NCBI RefSeq assembly: GCF_050589685.1
Contig: NZ_JBNGOS010000019.1
Coordinates: 1 to 64,000 of the forward strand
Source: Saccharicrinis sp050589685
Lineage (GTDB): Bacteria > Bacteroidota > Bacteroidia > Bacteroidales > Marinilabiliaceae
Reading direction: 5' to 3'
Length of the DNA: 64,000 nt
Below are positions 29,397 to 38,392 of this stretch, piece by piece; within the stretch, counting starts at the first letter, position 1, and the number at the start of each line of letters is the position of its first letter. The notes under the pieces were generated by a model. It ran no database searches. It was not told the DNA's origin and saw only the letters and a program-made list of their open reading frames with translations. Both the position numbers and the translations under genes were made by a program.

Positions 29397-29456
29397 CTTC
29401 CCTTTGACCATAGGCAAGGGGGAAGTACCACGTTAAAGAAGCGGGGATGGGGGGAT
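29397..29456. repeat. Palindromic intergenic repeat, copy B
   Basis: CTTCCCTTTG, an 8-base loop and CAAGGGGGAAG form a stem with one mismatch or wobble. GTACCACG and GCGGGGATGGGGGG follow, matching copy A at 27621-27676 in order and spacing. It lies directly after the GH16 gene, in the same orientation as copy A. Confidence 0.6.
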
Positions 29457-29545
29457 GATAGTTGGATAACTTCAAATTATTCCTTCTTATTTCTTAATGA
29501 TTATTTGTGTTTTCAATGCAATGGTGTTAAATCTTAAATAAAACC

Positions 29546-31309
29546 ATGATAAAAAACTTATTAATTCTACTGACCTCTGTTTTACTACTTTCCTGCACGG
29601 AAACTAAAATACAAACACCTCCCAACGTAGTATTAATCTTAACCGACGACCAGGGAATTGGAGATCTGGGATGTCATGGTAACCCGTGGTTAAAAACACC
29701 CCATATCGACGCTTTTTACGATGAGGCGGTTCGCATGACCGATTTTCATGTTAGCCCGCTTTGTACCCCAACGCGTGCGGCTGTCATGACCGGGCAATAT
29801 CCTATCAACAATGGCGCTTGGGCAACATTCAAAGGCAGAGATGCTTTAGCGGAAAATTGCCTAACCATGGCTGATATCTTTAAGCAAAACGGTTATAAAA
29901 CCGCATTGTTTGGCAAATGGCATCTGGGCGATAATTACCCAACCCGTCCTACCGATTGTGGTTTTGATACCGCCATTCATCATTTAGCCGGAGGTGTTGG
30001 GGAACTGTCCGATTATTGGGGAAACAGTTACTTTGATGATGTGTATTATGTGAATAACGAGCCCCGGCAGTTTGAGGGTTATTGTACCGATATTTGGTTC
30101 AACGAAACCATGAAGTTTATTGATAAAAACCAAGACAAACCATTTTTTATCTATTTGCCTACCAATGCTCCTCACGACCCCTTAATTGTTGCCGAAAAAT
30201 ATGCTGTACCATACAAACACCTGGAGGGGGTTATAGATGCCAATTTATATGGCATGATTGCCAATATAGACGAGAATTTCGGGAAGTTCGACCAGTTTCT
30301 GAAAAAGAAAGACTTAGCTGAAAATACCATTCTCATTTATATGAGCGATAATGGAACCCGTTATGGTTATAATGGCAAATTGGGATACAACAAAGGTTAT
30401 AGAGGAATAAAAGGAAGTAAGCATGAAGGCGGTCATATTGTTCCGTTTTTTATCCGCTGGCCCAATGGAAAAATACAAGGCGGAAAGGATGTCGGCGAGC
30501 TGGCAGCTCATGTTGATTTGATTCCAACCTTGGCAGGATTATGCGATTTGAAAATTCCCGAAGAAGTTAGGTTGGATGGAGTGGATTTTTCTCCGCTATT
30601 AACCGATAGCAACAAAAAACTTCCAAACCGTTCCGTGTTTGTTCACCACCGACAGGACTGGCGCCAACCCAAGGATGTAGATGAAACGTGCGTTCTAAAA
30701 GGCCCATGGCGCTTGGTGAATGGCACGAAACTGTATGATATCATAAAAGATCCCAAGCAGAAAAACAATGTGGCCCAATACTACCCCGAAGTGGTACGGC
30801 AACTGTTAAAAGATAATGCTTCTTTCCTAAAAGTCTCTAAAACTTATCCTGAATATAAAGAGTTGCCTGTGCAAATTGTCGGGAATGATGCTCAAACGGA
30901 AATCAAGCTAACCATTCAGCATGCTATTGGCGAGGATGGCGGAATTTGGAAATGTGAACAGGTGGCAGCAGGGATGAAAAACAAAAACAATACCCATGTT
31001 TTAAAAATAGAGGAAGATGGTGAGTATATTATTTCCTGTTGCAGATGGCCTAAAGAGTGTCCCGGTCCAGTGGCAGGCATTCCTGATGTAAACCCTAAAA
31101 ACCGGTTTGACTATGAAGCCATCCATGCTAATAAAGTAAGAATTAAAATTGCCGAGCAGGTTTTTGAGAAAGAGATTGGCAAGGAGGATGAAGAGGTAAT
31201 ATTTAAAGTGAGTTTGAAGAAAGGAAAGACAATGCTGACCAATGACTTTGTTGAAGGGGAGGAAAGCTATGGTGTCTATTATACTTATGTTCGAAAATCC
31301 TCTAATTAA
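29546..31309 (+). CDS. Type I sulfatase (FGly-dependent), lipoprotein
   Basis: A 587-residue sulfatase with a lipoprotein signal (LLLSC). The maturation motif is C73-T-P-T-R77 in SPLCTPTRAAVMTGQ; Cys73 would be converted to formylglycine by an anaerobic or aerobic maturase not present here. Metal/substrate motifs are LTDDQGIGDLGC (about 32-43), GKWHLGD (Lys124, His126) and SDNGTRYGYNGK. After the alpha/beta core there is an extra C-terminal beta-rich region (about 440-587) ending in GVYYTYVRKSSN. It lies between two GH16 genes, so removal of sulfate from a sulfated galactan such as porphyran is the likely role. It is complete, unlike the sulfatase remnants at 21769 and 34201. Confidence 0.93.
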   Translation: MIKNLLILLTSVLLLSCTETKIQTPPNVVLILTDDQGIGDLGCHGNPWLKTPHIDAFYDEAVRMTDFHVSPLCTPTRAAVMTGQYPINNGAWATFKGRDALAENCLTMADIFKQNGYKTALFGKWHLGDNYPTRPTDCGFDTAIHHLAGGVGELSDYWGNSYFDDVYYVNNEPRQFEGYCTDIWFNETMKFIDKNQDKPFFIYLPTNAPHDPLIVAEKYAVPYKHLEGVIDANLYGMIANIDENFGKFDQFLKKKDLAENTILIYMSDNGTRYGYNGKLGYNKGYRGIKGSKHEGGHIVPFFIRWPNGKIQGGKDVGELAAHVDLIPTLAGLCDLKIPEEVRLDGVDFSPLLTDSNKKLPNRSVFVHHRQDWRQPKDVDETCVLKGPWRLVNGTKLYDIIKDPKQKNNVAQYYPEVVRQLLKDNASFLKVSKTYPEYKELPVQIVGNDAQTEIKLTIQHAIGEDGGIWKCEQVAAGMKNKNNTHVLKIEEDGEYIISCCRWPKECPGPVAGIPDVNPKNRFDYEAIHANKVRIKIAEQVFEKEIGKEDEEVIFKVSLKKGKTMLTNDFVEGEESYGVYYTYVRKSSN

Positions 31310-31526
31310 AAATGAGCTGAAAGCCACTTGACTTATCGCAATAGCCTTTCCCCAACTTGATTCGGGAATGAATACGAAAAACTCTGCGCTCAGTATATTC
31401 TGTTCGTAGTCCCCGCCTGCGCCGGGCAGGTATTATCTAATTTTTAAACAGAAACCGGCATGACCGGAGCAAATAATCAGGCCACACAGGTGGGTTATTA
31501 TATATATAATACGGAATATCAGTGAT

Positions 31527-32537
31527 ATGATGATTTTTAAACAGATGAAATACATAATAATTTTATCATTGGGAGTAATCTTACTATTAGCTCAGTGTAA
31601 ACAGTCAAACTCAAAAAAAATATTAGTTCCCAGGCAAGCCAATCAATATACATGCATATATAAACCTTCGGGGGATTATTTCTTTGGCCCGGATACTGAG
31701 CTGTTAAAAGAAAGCCAGTGGTACGACAGGTGGATCCCAAACGACCATTGCTTTATAAAAGCAGAGGATGGGAAATGGCATATTTTCGGAATTACACATC
31801 CTTATACAGATCCTAAAAAAGGGAATATTCATCAAGGGGAGTATGCTTCGTTTCATGCGGTGTCATCCGCTACGGCATTTCACGAAACGATTAGGGAGCA
31901 TCATTATTCTGAACTACCTAAAGTACTTCCACCAAATGAGAGACCAGGTGAAATAGCGGCCAATCATGCCCCATATATTGTGAAAAAACAAGATTTATAT
32001 TATATGGTTTATGGTCATAGCCCAATTCGGTTGGCTACCTCTACTGACTTATATAATTGGACGCCAAAAGGAAATCTTTTTGTTGAAGAAAAAGGGGCAC
32101 GTGATCCTAATTTAATTTTTCATAAAGTAATCTATTATATTACCTATTGTTCCGATAAGTGTGTGCGGACGAGAATCTCAAAAGACCTTATCCATTGGAG
32201 TGATGCCAAAACCATTCTTACGACCAATAATTTCGATCCGGAATCACCGTCAGTAATTTTTCATAACAACTCATTTTATCTATTTGTATGTTCTTGGGAA
32301 GACGCTCAGTGGGACAGGGAAAACTTAATGGGTGCGTATACGCACAAAGCGCACGTGTATTTATCGGATAATATAAATGATTTTGGGATTGATGAAGAAA
32401 AGCAGATTACCATATTAAATTCTCATGCTCCCGAGGTATTTAAGGGTGAAGATGGACAATGGTATATTTCCAGTGTTGTTTATCCTGATATGGGTGTAAG
32501 TATTGATAAATTAACCTGGGAAGAAAAATTACAGTAA
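31527..32537 (+). CDS. Five-bladed beta-propeller glycosidase (GH43/GH32/GH117-like), lipoprotein
   Basis: A 336-residue protein with a lipobox (ILLLAQC, Cys about 24). ATG codons at 31527 and 31530 are both possible. The three acidic positions expected of five-bladed propeller glycosidases are visible: Asp73 in IPNDHCFIK, Asp193 in GARDPNLIF and Glu303 in SHAPEVFK. Blade-like repeats (DLYYMVYGHSPIRLATSTDL, NNSFYLFVCSWED) separate them. I cannot decide between GH43-, GH32- and GH117-type families; GH117 (neoagaro-oligosaccharide hydrolase) would fit the galactan context, but its usual N-terminus is not evident. It lies between the sulfatase and the second GH16 gene. Confidence 0.75.
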   Translation: MMIFKQMKYIIILSLGVILLLAQCKQSNSKKILVPRQANQYTCIYKPSGDYFFGPDTELLKESQWYDRWIPNDHCFIKAEDGKWHIFGITHPYTDPKKGNIHQGEYASFHAVSSATAFHETIREHHYSELPKVLPPNERPGEIAANHAPYIVKKQDLYYMVYGHSPIRLATSTDLYNWTPKGNLFVEEKGARDPNLIFHKVIYYITYCSDKCVRTRISKDLIHWSDAKTILTTNNFDPESPSVIFHNNSFYLFVCSWEDAQWDRENLMGAYTHKAHVYLSDNINDFGIDEEKQITILNSHAPEVFKGEDGQWYISSVVYPDMGVSIDKLTWEEKLQ

Positions 32538-32695
32538 TCTATGTGAATAGAAAAAACATTCAGAGGTTATATAATTGGATGTTCCCCTCTTTTTTTACAT
32601 AAAAAGCCTCTTCCATTTTTTAAATATACAATAATTTGTCACCATACATTTTGAATAAATATATCAATCTCTTTATAAAAACAAATTCTACAAAA

Positions 32696-33940
32696 ATGAA
32701 AAAGATTATTACGTTTCTATTATTGGTTTCAATATCAACGTACTTACTTGCTGACCCTCCAAAGCCGCCTAAAGGCAAGCGTTGGGTAATGAACAGGGAT
32801 TTCTCCGACGAATTTAATGGTTCAGCTTTAGATACCTCCAAATGGCTCGACCATCATCCAACCTGGAGAGGAAGGGAACCTGGGTTGTTTATGCGCTCGC
32901 AAATATCAGTTGCCGATGGTTATTTGCAAATCAGAGGCGAAAAAATGGATAAGGATACCGTTATTCATGCTTATGGAAAGGACCTGACATATAATATAAA
33001 AGGAGGTGCTGTTGTATCCAAAAAGTCCGTTTTTCTGGGTTATTACGAATGTTGTGTGAAGGCAGCTGCAACAACCATGTCAACTACTTTCTGGTTTTCA
33101 TCGGGGAAAGGATATGACGCTCCTAACGGTTGTGACCAATATGGACTGGAATGGGATATTCAGGAGTGTATTGGAAGAAACGGGGATTTCAAAGGAAGTT
33201 ATTTTGCTAACGGTATGCATTCCAACTCACATTACTGGTATACTGATTGTGAAGGAGAAAAGCACGACTACAGGGCACCTCAGGTGAAATTTGAGGACAG
33301 GGATCTAGCCTCTAAGGATTTTCATGTATACGGAGGTTGGTGGCATGATGAAACCATGGCCAGTTATTACTATGACAACGGTGAGCCTAAGTACCAGAAG
33401 TTTTATAATAAAGTAAGCAAGAAACCCTTCGACCAGCCCATGTTCATGCGATTGGTATGTGAGACTTATCCCTTTCCTTGGATTTCTTTACCAAGCGATG
33501 AAGAATTGGCTGATACTGCTAAAAATGTGGTGCGTTACGATTGGGTTCGCGGCTATAAATTAGTAGATGCCGATGATCCAATTGGCACCGGAGAAACACC
33601 CCCCGAAAAAGAAATTAATCTCTATTATGAGGATGTGATGCTCGACGCTGCTACCATAGAAGCAACACCTAGTAAAACTTTGCAGATACCAGTATGCTAC
33701 AAAGCCAACCAAGACCGGGAAATACATTTTACTTTAAAAGATGCGGAAGGTAAAAAGGTAGCATCAACTATGTTTACAGCCTACGCTGGTTATGCCAATA
33801 AAGTATATAATTTTAATCTCAACAAAAAGTTAAGCAAAAAAATACCCTATACCTTAACTGCCGATATCAGACCTGTTAACAGTGAAAAACCAAATATATT
33901 AAACGCAAGTACGGTTATCGTTAATGTGGTAGATTACTAA
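32696..33940 (+). CDS. GH16-family endo-galactanase (beta-agarase/porphyranase type)
   Basis: 414 residues from ATG 32696, which begins a clean signal peptide (MKKIITFLLLVSISTYLLA); a TTG 20 codons upstream is rejected. The GH16 catalytic domain spans about residues 20-300 with motif EWDIQE (Glu152, Glu157) and TWRGREPGLF near residue 60, as in the other GH16. The C-terminal beta-sandwich (about 310-414) corresponds to the accessory module of the first GH16 (shared AYAGYANKVYNF/YAGYGNLLMEM-type strand), but there is no T9SS tail. The two GH16 products would therefore end up in different places. A strong terminator follows 20 bases after the stop. Confidence 0.9.
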   Translation: MKKIITFLLLVSISTYLLADPPKPPKGKRWVMNRDFSDEFNGSALDTSKWLDHHPTWRGREPGLFMRSQISVADGYLQIRGEKMDKDTVIHAYGKDLTYNIKGGAVVSKKSVFLGYYECCVKAAATTMSTTFWFSSGKGYDAPNGCDQYGLEWDIQECIGRNGDFKGSYFANGMHSNSHYWYTDCEGEKHDYRAPQVKFEDRDLASKDFHVYGGWWHDETMASYYYDNGEPKYQKFYNKVSKKPFDQPMFMRLVCETYPFPWISLPSDEELADTAKNVVRYDWVRGYKLVDADDPIGTGETPPEKEINLYYEDVMLDAATIEATPSKTLQIPVCYKANQDREIHFTLKDAEGKKVASTMFTAYAGYANKVYNFNLNKKLSKKIPYTLTADIRPVNSEKPNILNASTVIVNVVDY

Positions 33941-33960
33941 AACAATATTCAAGAATAATA

Positions 33961-33995
33961 AATGCCTGGTTATTCCGAATAGCCAGGCATTTTGT
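33961..33995 (+). terminator. Rho-independent terminator after the second GH16 gene
   Basis: AATGCCTGGTTATTC (33961-33975) is complementary to GAATAGCCAGGCATT (33977-33991) with one wobble, followed by TTG. It closes the galactan gene row. Confidence 0.7.
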
Positions 33996-34200
33996 GAATG
34001 CATTTTGCGCATTTACCCCGCAATATGTGATGGTACCTTGATAAGCAGAACTATTTTATTACTGGTACTACCAATTTCGTTAGTTAAGTGGAAATGTTGC
34101 TAATTATTTGAATGTTTCTCTGTTTAGTGGAAACTGCGTGTAGGCTTGTCGAGGAGTAAAAGGCCAAAGGGGGTGTGAATTTCCGATTGTTATTTAATTC

Positions 34201-34622
34201 ACAGAAGGGACTAGTCTTGTGTTTGATAAAACATTTGCTTCTGCAGAATTATAAGCAATGGAGAAGAGCTTTAGTCCATTATTATCAGGTCAAAATTATC
34301 ATGGCAGCGAATACATCTTTAGTTATCTGAATAAGCAGCGAACCGTCAGGTCTAAAGAATATATGATAGATGGGAATGGTGGTATGCACTCGCAATGGTA
34401 ATGTTTTGGATTGGAAGCCTCTGCCCGAAAATAAGGAGACAGAATGGATACGAGACGACTATTTAAGTAAGATTGAGCAATATCCCATTCCAAAGAAAGT
34501 AAAGTTCAGCAAGTGAACGTTTTGAAAAAGCCTCTCGGAATTTTATATGCCCAAGTTTTGATTCAGCCATGTTACTGGCGATCAAAGAACAAGACAAATG
34601 GATGAGCAATGTGAGCAGATAA
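34201..34622 (+). pseudogene. C-terminal relic of a sulfatase
   Basis: Pieces in changing frames read as the end of a type I sulfatase: EGTSLVFDKTFASAEL, stop, MEKSFSPLLSGQNYHGSEYI and FSYLNKQRTVRSKEYMIDG. After a frameshift, LDWKPLPENKETEW and YLSKIEQYPIPKKVKF follow, and then RFEKASRNFICPSFDSAM. The catalytic half is absent. This is the second broken sulfatase in the window. Confidence 0.65.
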
Positions 34623-34692
34623 TGGAATTAAGTTGTTGATTATTAAATAAGTAATGAATATATAATATCATAAAATAATCGACAAAAAGACA

Positions 34693-34890
34693 ATCTTATC
34701 CGTTTAGCTATTCTTTTGGTTTTGGCATTAGGTTGCCCCGAATGGATATAATATGCAGATTGTTCACAATCTCTTTGGTACGATAATCCGGCTAAAAGCC
34801 AGACTGATGCCCTACCTGCAGGAAATGGCAGGATTGTCGCATTGGATAATGGTGATCCAATCAATTCAGCGTTATTTCATGCCCAGTAGA
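34693..34890 (+). pseudogene. N-terminal relic of a GH95-like alpha-L-fucosidase
   Basis: A leader-like run (AILLVLALG) is followed, after a stop, by SLWYDNPAKSQTDALPAGNG, which closely resembles the start of GH95 enzymes (LWYxxPAxxWxxALPxGNGR), and then DNGDPINSALFHAQ and a stop. It lies about 0.5 kb before the fucose cluster's regulator, so the lost enzyme may once have supplied L-fucose (or L-galactose) to it. Confidence 0.5.
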
Positions 34891-35406
34891 AAAAGTTTTT
34901 TAACAGTTTGGCCCCCGGTTGGTATTAAATCAAAAAAAGGAGAGTCAGGAGAAATCGAATTGCTCGCGGATTCAGAAAGCTTTTTGCTGTATGAGATGAA
35001 AAATTTCTGGAATTCTTCCAGTAAAATGGTATTTGCTTCGGAAAGAATCTGCGGGTTACAATGGTAAGTTTTTTACGTTGCCAGGCCATTGCGGTATTTA
35101 GCAAGTTGGTTAAAGAATTGGGGAAAGCATTTTATCGCAATCAAAAAGAACTGGCAGAAGGAACAGAGGGTGTTAACTTTCATTCATATGCCTTAAACAA
35201 GGCAAAACTAATTTGAACCTATATAAAGTCAACCGGGTTTTATCTATGTTTGGACATGAGCTGACTCCAATATACTCTCGAGAGCTGAATGTTCGTTTTG
35301 ACAAAAGGTTCGATGGCAGCTTTTTTGAACTTGGGAGTGAATTGCCATCCCCAGTGCGGATATACAGCTGTTGCCGAGGGCTGAAAAAAAGGATGGAGTA
35401 AATGTC
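34891..35406. other. Decayed sequence between the GH95-like relic and the AraC gene
   Basis: No intact gene. One readable scrap (KLVKELGKAFYRNQKELAEG, about 35105-35165) ends at a stop, and another at 35213-35401 has no recognisable relatives. The stretch seems to be further debris of the lost glycan genes. Confidence 0.45.
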
Positions 35407-36303
35407 CTAACTAATCAAGAAATTTTTCCTGTAACTGGCAGGTGAAATATTCGTGATTTGTTTAAATATCCTGGAAAAATGATACCTGTCTGAAAAACCA
35501 CAACGGAAAGCAATTTCATCTATTGATTTATCTGAGTGATGCAGTAAAACACAGGCCTTGCCGATTCTTTTCTTTTTGACATATTTTTGCGGCGAACTGC
35601 CTATTTCTTGAGTAAATAATCGTGTAAATGCATTTGTTGCCAACTTGGCCTGGTTGGCTAATATAGTATTTGACAAGTCTTCGCAAACATTTTCTTCGAT
35701 AAACCTTAGTGTTTTCAATAGCCTGGTATCCTCAGTAATTAAACTCCAACTTTCTTCTGGCAGAAAACTAAGCATATCAGTAATAAGAGATTGAATAACC
35801 AAGGTTGGGTAAAAGCTAAACTTGGTATGTTCGTAATTTAAGTGCTTTATGATAATGTCCAGTTTTTCTTTTATATGATCCGTCAATTCAAACGAAAATA
35901 AACCAGGTTTGATGTTGTCGTATGGGATTCCTAGATTGAAATGGATAAAAAGGTGAAGTATGTAATTGTTTTTAACGGGAAGTCCTGCATTCACACGATT
36001 GCCCTTTATCAAGAATCCAGAGTTAGGGATTTGATGATTATATAATCGAGTGGCGTATGAAGTATTCGGGGCAATCATTACAATTTTGTCGGGGGTTAAT
36101 GTATATTCTTTACCTTCGTAGATAATTACACCTCCTTGGTAATTATTGTGATATATTCTCCAGAAGGGGAAGGATAGTTCCCCGAACTCCCAGTGTTGCA
36201 ACCACCAATATCTGCAACAATGTAATTGCAAATCAAATCTTGGAAAATGCTGTGATATTTCTGAAGGATCGCCTTTGTCAGGTTTAGTTTTGATAAGTTT
36301 CAT
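35407..36303 (-). CDS. AraC-family transcriptional regulator of the fucose cluster
   Basis: 298 residues from the ATG at 36303 (MKLIKTKPDKGDP). A start 45 bases upstream is possible but would add an unusual hydrophobic stretch and would overlap the likely promoter. The N-terminal sugar-sensing beta-barrel carries YWWLQHWEFGELSFPFWRIY and YTLTPDKIVMIAPNTSYATR. The C-terminal 100 residues form two helix-turn-helix motifs (TILANQAKLATNAFTRLFTQ; SIDEIAFRCGFSDRYHFSRI, ending ISPASYRKNFL). It is divergent from fucI with 156 bases between starts, so it probably senses L-fucose or a derivative and controls fucI-fucO. Confidence 0.88.
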   Translation of the reverse strand: MKLIKTKPDKGDPSEISQHFPRFDLQLHCCRYWWLQHWEFGELSFPFWRIYHNNYQGGVIIYEGKEYTLTPDKIVMIAPNTSYATRLYNHQIPNSGFLIKGNRVNAGLPVKNNYILHLFIHFNLGIPYDNIKPGLFSFELTDHIKEKLDIIIKHLNYEHTKFSFYPTLVIQSLITDMLSFLPEESWSLITEDTRLLKTLRFIEENVCEDLSNTILANQAKLATNAFTRLFTQEIGSSPQKYVKKKRIGKACVLLHHSDKSIDEIAFRCGFSDRYHFSRIFKQITNISPASYRKNFLIS

Positions 36304-36324
36304 ATTCGCGATGTTTAAAACAGA

Positions 36325-36380
36325 TACAAATATAATATAAATAAACATTTTAAATTATTTAAAGGAAACGCATATTTGTA
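36325..36380. promoter_or_regulatory. Divergent araC-fucI control region with inverted repeat
   Basis: TACAAATAT (36325-36333) and ATATTTGTA (36372-36380) form a perfect 9-bp inverted repeat about 38 bases apart. The left arm contains TATATTTG on the minus strand (36327-36334), a match to the Bacteroidota -7 box TAnnTTTG about 24 bases before the araC start. It could be a regulator-binding pair or simply the two promoters. Confidence 0.35.
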
Positions 36381-36459
36381 ATGTGAATATTTCATCCAGC
36401 ATTGAACTAAAGGATTATGCTGAGAACTATTGATAAATTAAGAATTAAAAAATAAGATA

Positions 36460-38247
36460 ATGGCAAACAGGTTAATAGGAGATTTACCGAAAGTAGGAAT
36501 CAGACCGGTAATCGACGGAAGAGAAAATGGAGTAAGAGAATCATTGGAATCACAAGTAATGGAGCTGGCGAAAGCAGCAGCTAAATTTATCGAAGATCAT
36601 TTAAGGTTTCCAAGTGGAGAAAAAGTAGAATGTGTTATTGCTGATACTTGTATTGGAGGAGTGGCTGAAGCAGCCATGTGTGCAAACAAATTCAAGAAAG
36701 AGGGTGTAGGTGTTTCCCTTACCGTTACCCCTTGCTGGTGCTACGGTACCGAGGTCATGGATACAGACCCATTGTTGCCTAAGGCTGTTTGGGGCTTCAA
36801 CGGAACGGAACGTCCGGGAGCTGTTTATTTGGCTGCTGCATTGGCCGGGTATACGCAAAAAGGATTACCGACTTTTGGTATTTATGGTCGCGATGTACAA
36901 GATGCCGGTGATACCAGCATTCCCCATGATGTTCAGGAGAAACTTTTGCGTTTCGTGAAGTCGGCACTTGCAGTTGCTCAAATGAATGGTAAGTCCTACC
37001 TTTCGCTGGGTTATAGTTCAATGGGTATTGCAGGATCCATGGTAGATACCAACTTTTTTCAGGAATATTTAGGAATACGCACGGAGTTTGTGGAATCCGT
37101 AGAAATCCTTCGTAGAATTGATGAAGGTATTTACGACGAAGAAGAATTCCAGAAAGCGCTAGCCTGGACCAAAGAAAACTGTAAGGAAGGTGAGGATAGA
37201 AACAAACCGGAAGAACAATCTGATCAGGCAAGTAAAGACGCTCAGTGGGAAACGGTAATTAAAATGACAATGATTTGTCGTGACATGATGGTCGGCAATC
37301 AAAAGTTAATAAATAAGGGCTTTAGAGAAGAGGGCTTGGGTAGAAATGCCATCTTAGGTGGTTTTCAGGGGCAACGTCAATGGACAGACTACCAACCTAA
37401 CGCTGATTTCACAGAGGCCATATTGAATTCTTCATTTGACTGGAATGGAATCCGAGAAGCTTTTGTTTTTGCCACGGAGAACGACAGCTTAAATAGTGTA
37501 AGTATGTTGTTTGGGCATCTGTTAACCAATACATCACAAATATTCTCGGATGTAAGAACATACTGGAGTCCTGATGCGGTAAAAAGAGTTACAGGAAAAG
37601 AACTAAGCGGACTGGCAAAAGGAGGTGTCATTCATCTCATAAACTCAGGTTCTACCACCTTGGATGCCACAGCGCAACAAAAAGATGCCGAAGGTAATCC
37701 AGTAATGAAACCATATTGGGATATTACCGAGAAGGAAGCTCAAAGTTGTTTGGACAATACCGTTTGGCCACCGGCTGATCACGGTTATTTTCGAGGCGGA
37801 GGATTCTCTTCTTTATTCAAAACGCAAGGCGAAATGCCTGTTACCATGTGCCGTTTAAATATGGTAAAAGGAATGGGACCTGTACTTCAGATTGCGGAAG
37901 GGTGGACCACGGAACTGCCGGAAGAAATTCATAGTGTTTTAGATGAGAGAACCAATCCTACCTGGCCAACCACATGGTTTGTGCCCAGAACAAATGGAGA
38001 AGGAGCTTTTAAGGATGTGTATACGGTTATGGCCAACTGGGGGGCAAACCATGGTGCTATCAGTTATGGCCATATTGGAGCGGATTTAATTACACTTGCT
38101 TCAATGTTGCGTATTCCGGTTAACATGCATAATGTTTCTGAGGATAATATTTTCCGTCCAAGTGCATGGTCTGCCTTTGGAGAAGATAAAGAGGGCTCAG
38201 ATTATAGGGCTTGTTCTACATATGGTCCGCTGTATGGCATAAAATAA
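36460..38247 (+). CDS. fucI: L-fucose isomerase
   Basis: A 595-residue cytoplasmic enzyme converting L-fucose to L-fuculose (also D-arabinose to D-ribulose), with Mn2+. The length matches E. coli FucI (591). The metal ligands known in E. coli (Glu337, Asp361, His528) map with a constant +3 shift to Glu340 (FATENDS), Asp364 (QIFSDVRTYW) and His531 (GANHGAISYGH). The start VGIRPVIDGRENGVRESLE and the DTCIGGVAEAAMCANKF segment are diagnostic. It is the first gene of the fucI-fucK-fucP-aldolase-fucO row and divergent from the AraC regulator. Confidence 0.98.
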   Translation: MANRLIGDLPKVGIRPVIDGRENGVRESLESQVMELAKAAAKFIEDHLRFPSGEKVECVIADTCIGGVAEAAMCANKFKKEGVGVSLTVTPCWCYGTEVMDTDPLLPKAVWGFNGTERPGAVYLAAALAGYTQKGLPTFGIYGRDVQDAGDTSIPHDVQEKLLRFVKSALAVAQMNGKSYLSLGYSSMGIAGSMVDTNFFQEYLGIRTEFVESVEILRRIDEGIYDEEEFQKALAWTKENCKEGEDRNKPEEQSDQASKDAQWETVIKMTMICRDMMVGNQKLINKGFREEGLGRNAILGGFQGQRQWTDYQPNADFTEAILNSSFDWNGIREAFVFATENDSLNSVSMLFGHLLTNTSQIFSDVRTYWSPDAVKRVTGKELSGLAKGGVIHLINSGSTTLDATAQQKDAEGNPVMKPYWDITEKEAQSCLDNTVWPPADHGYFRGGGFSSLFKTQGEMPVTMCRLNMVKGMGPVLQIAEGWTTELPEEIHSVLDERTNPTWPTTWFVPRTNGEGAFKDVYTVMANWGANHGAISYGHIGADLITLASMLRIPVNMHNVSEDNIFRPSAWSAFGEDKEGSDYRACSTYGPLYGIK

Positions 38248-38392
38248 CACTAAAAACCAGATTACATATAAACAATGGACTTTCTTTAGGCAAGTATATC
38301 TCCAAAGGTACTAAGGTAAATTCTGATTCTTTTAGATCAAGAATAGGGAATTGATTTTTGTTCTGAAGAAAGTCCTTTTTAATCAACGATTC

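Noticed and set aside
31376..31435. Small GC-rich palindrome (GCCTGC/GGGCAGG) before the propeller glycosidase gene
   Set aside because: Short stem, no T-run and only one copy in the window; it is probably a degenerate intergenic repeat.
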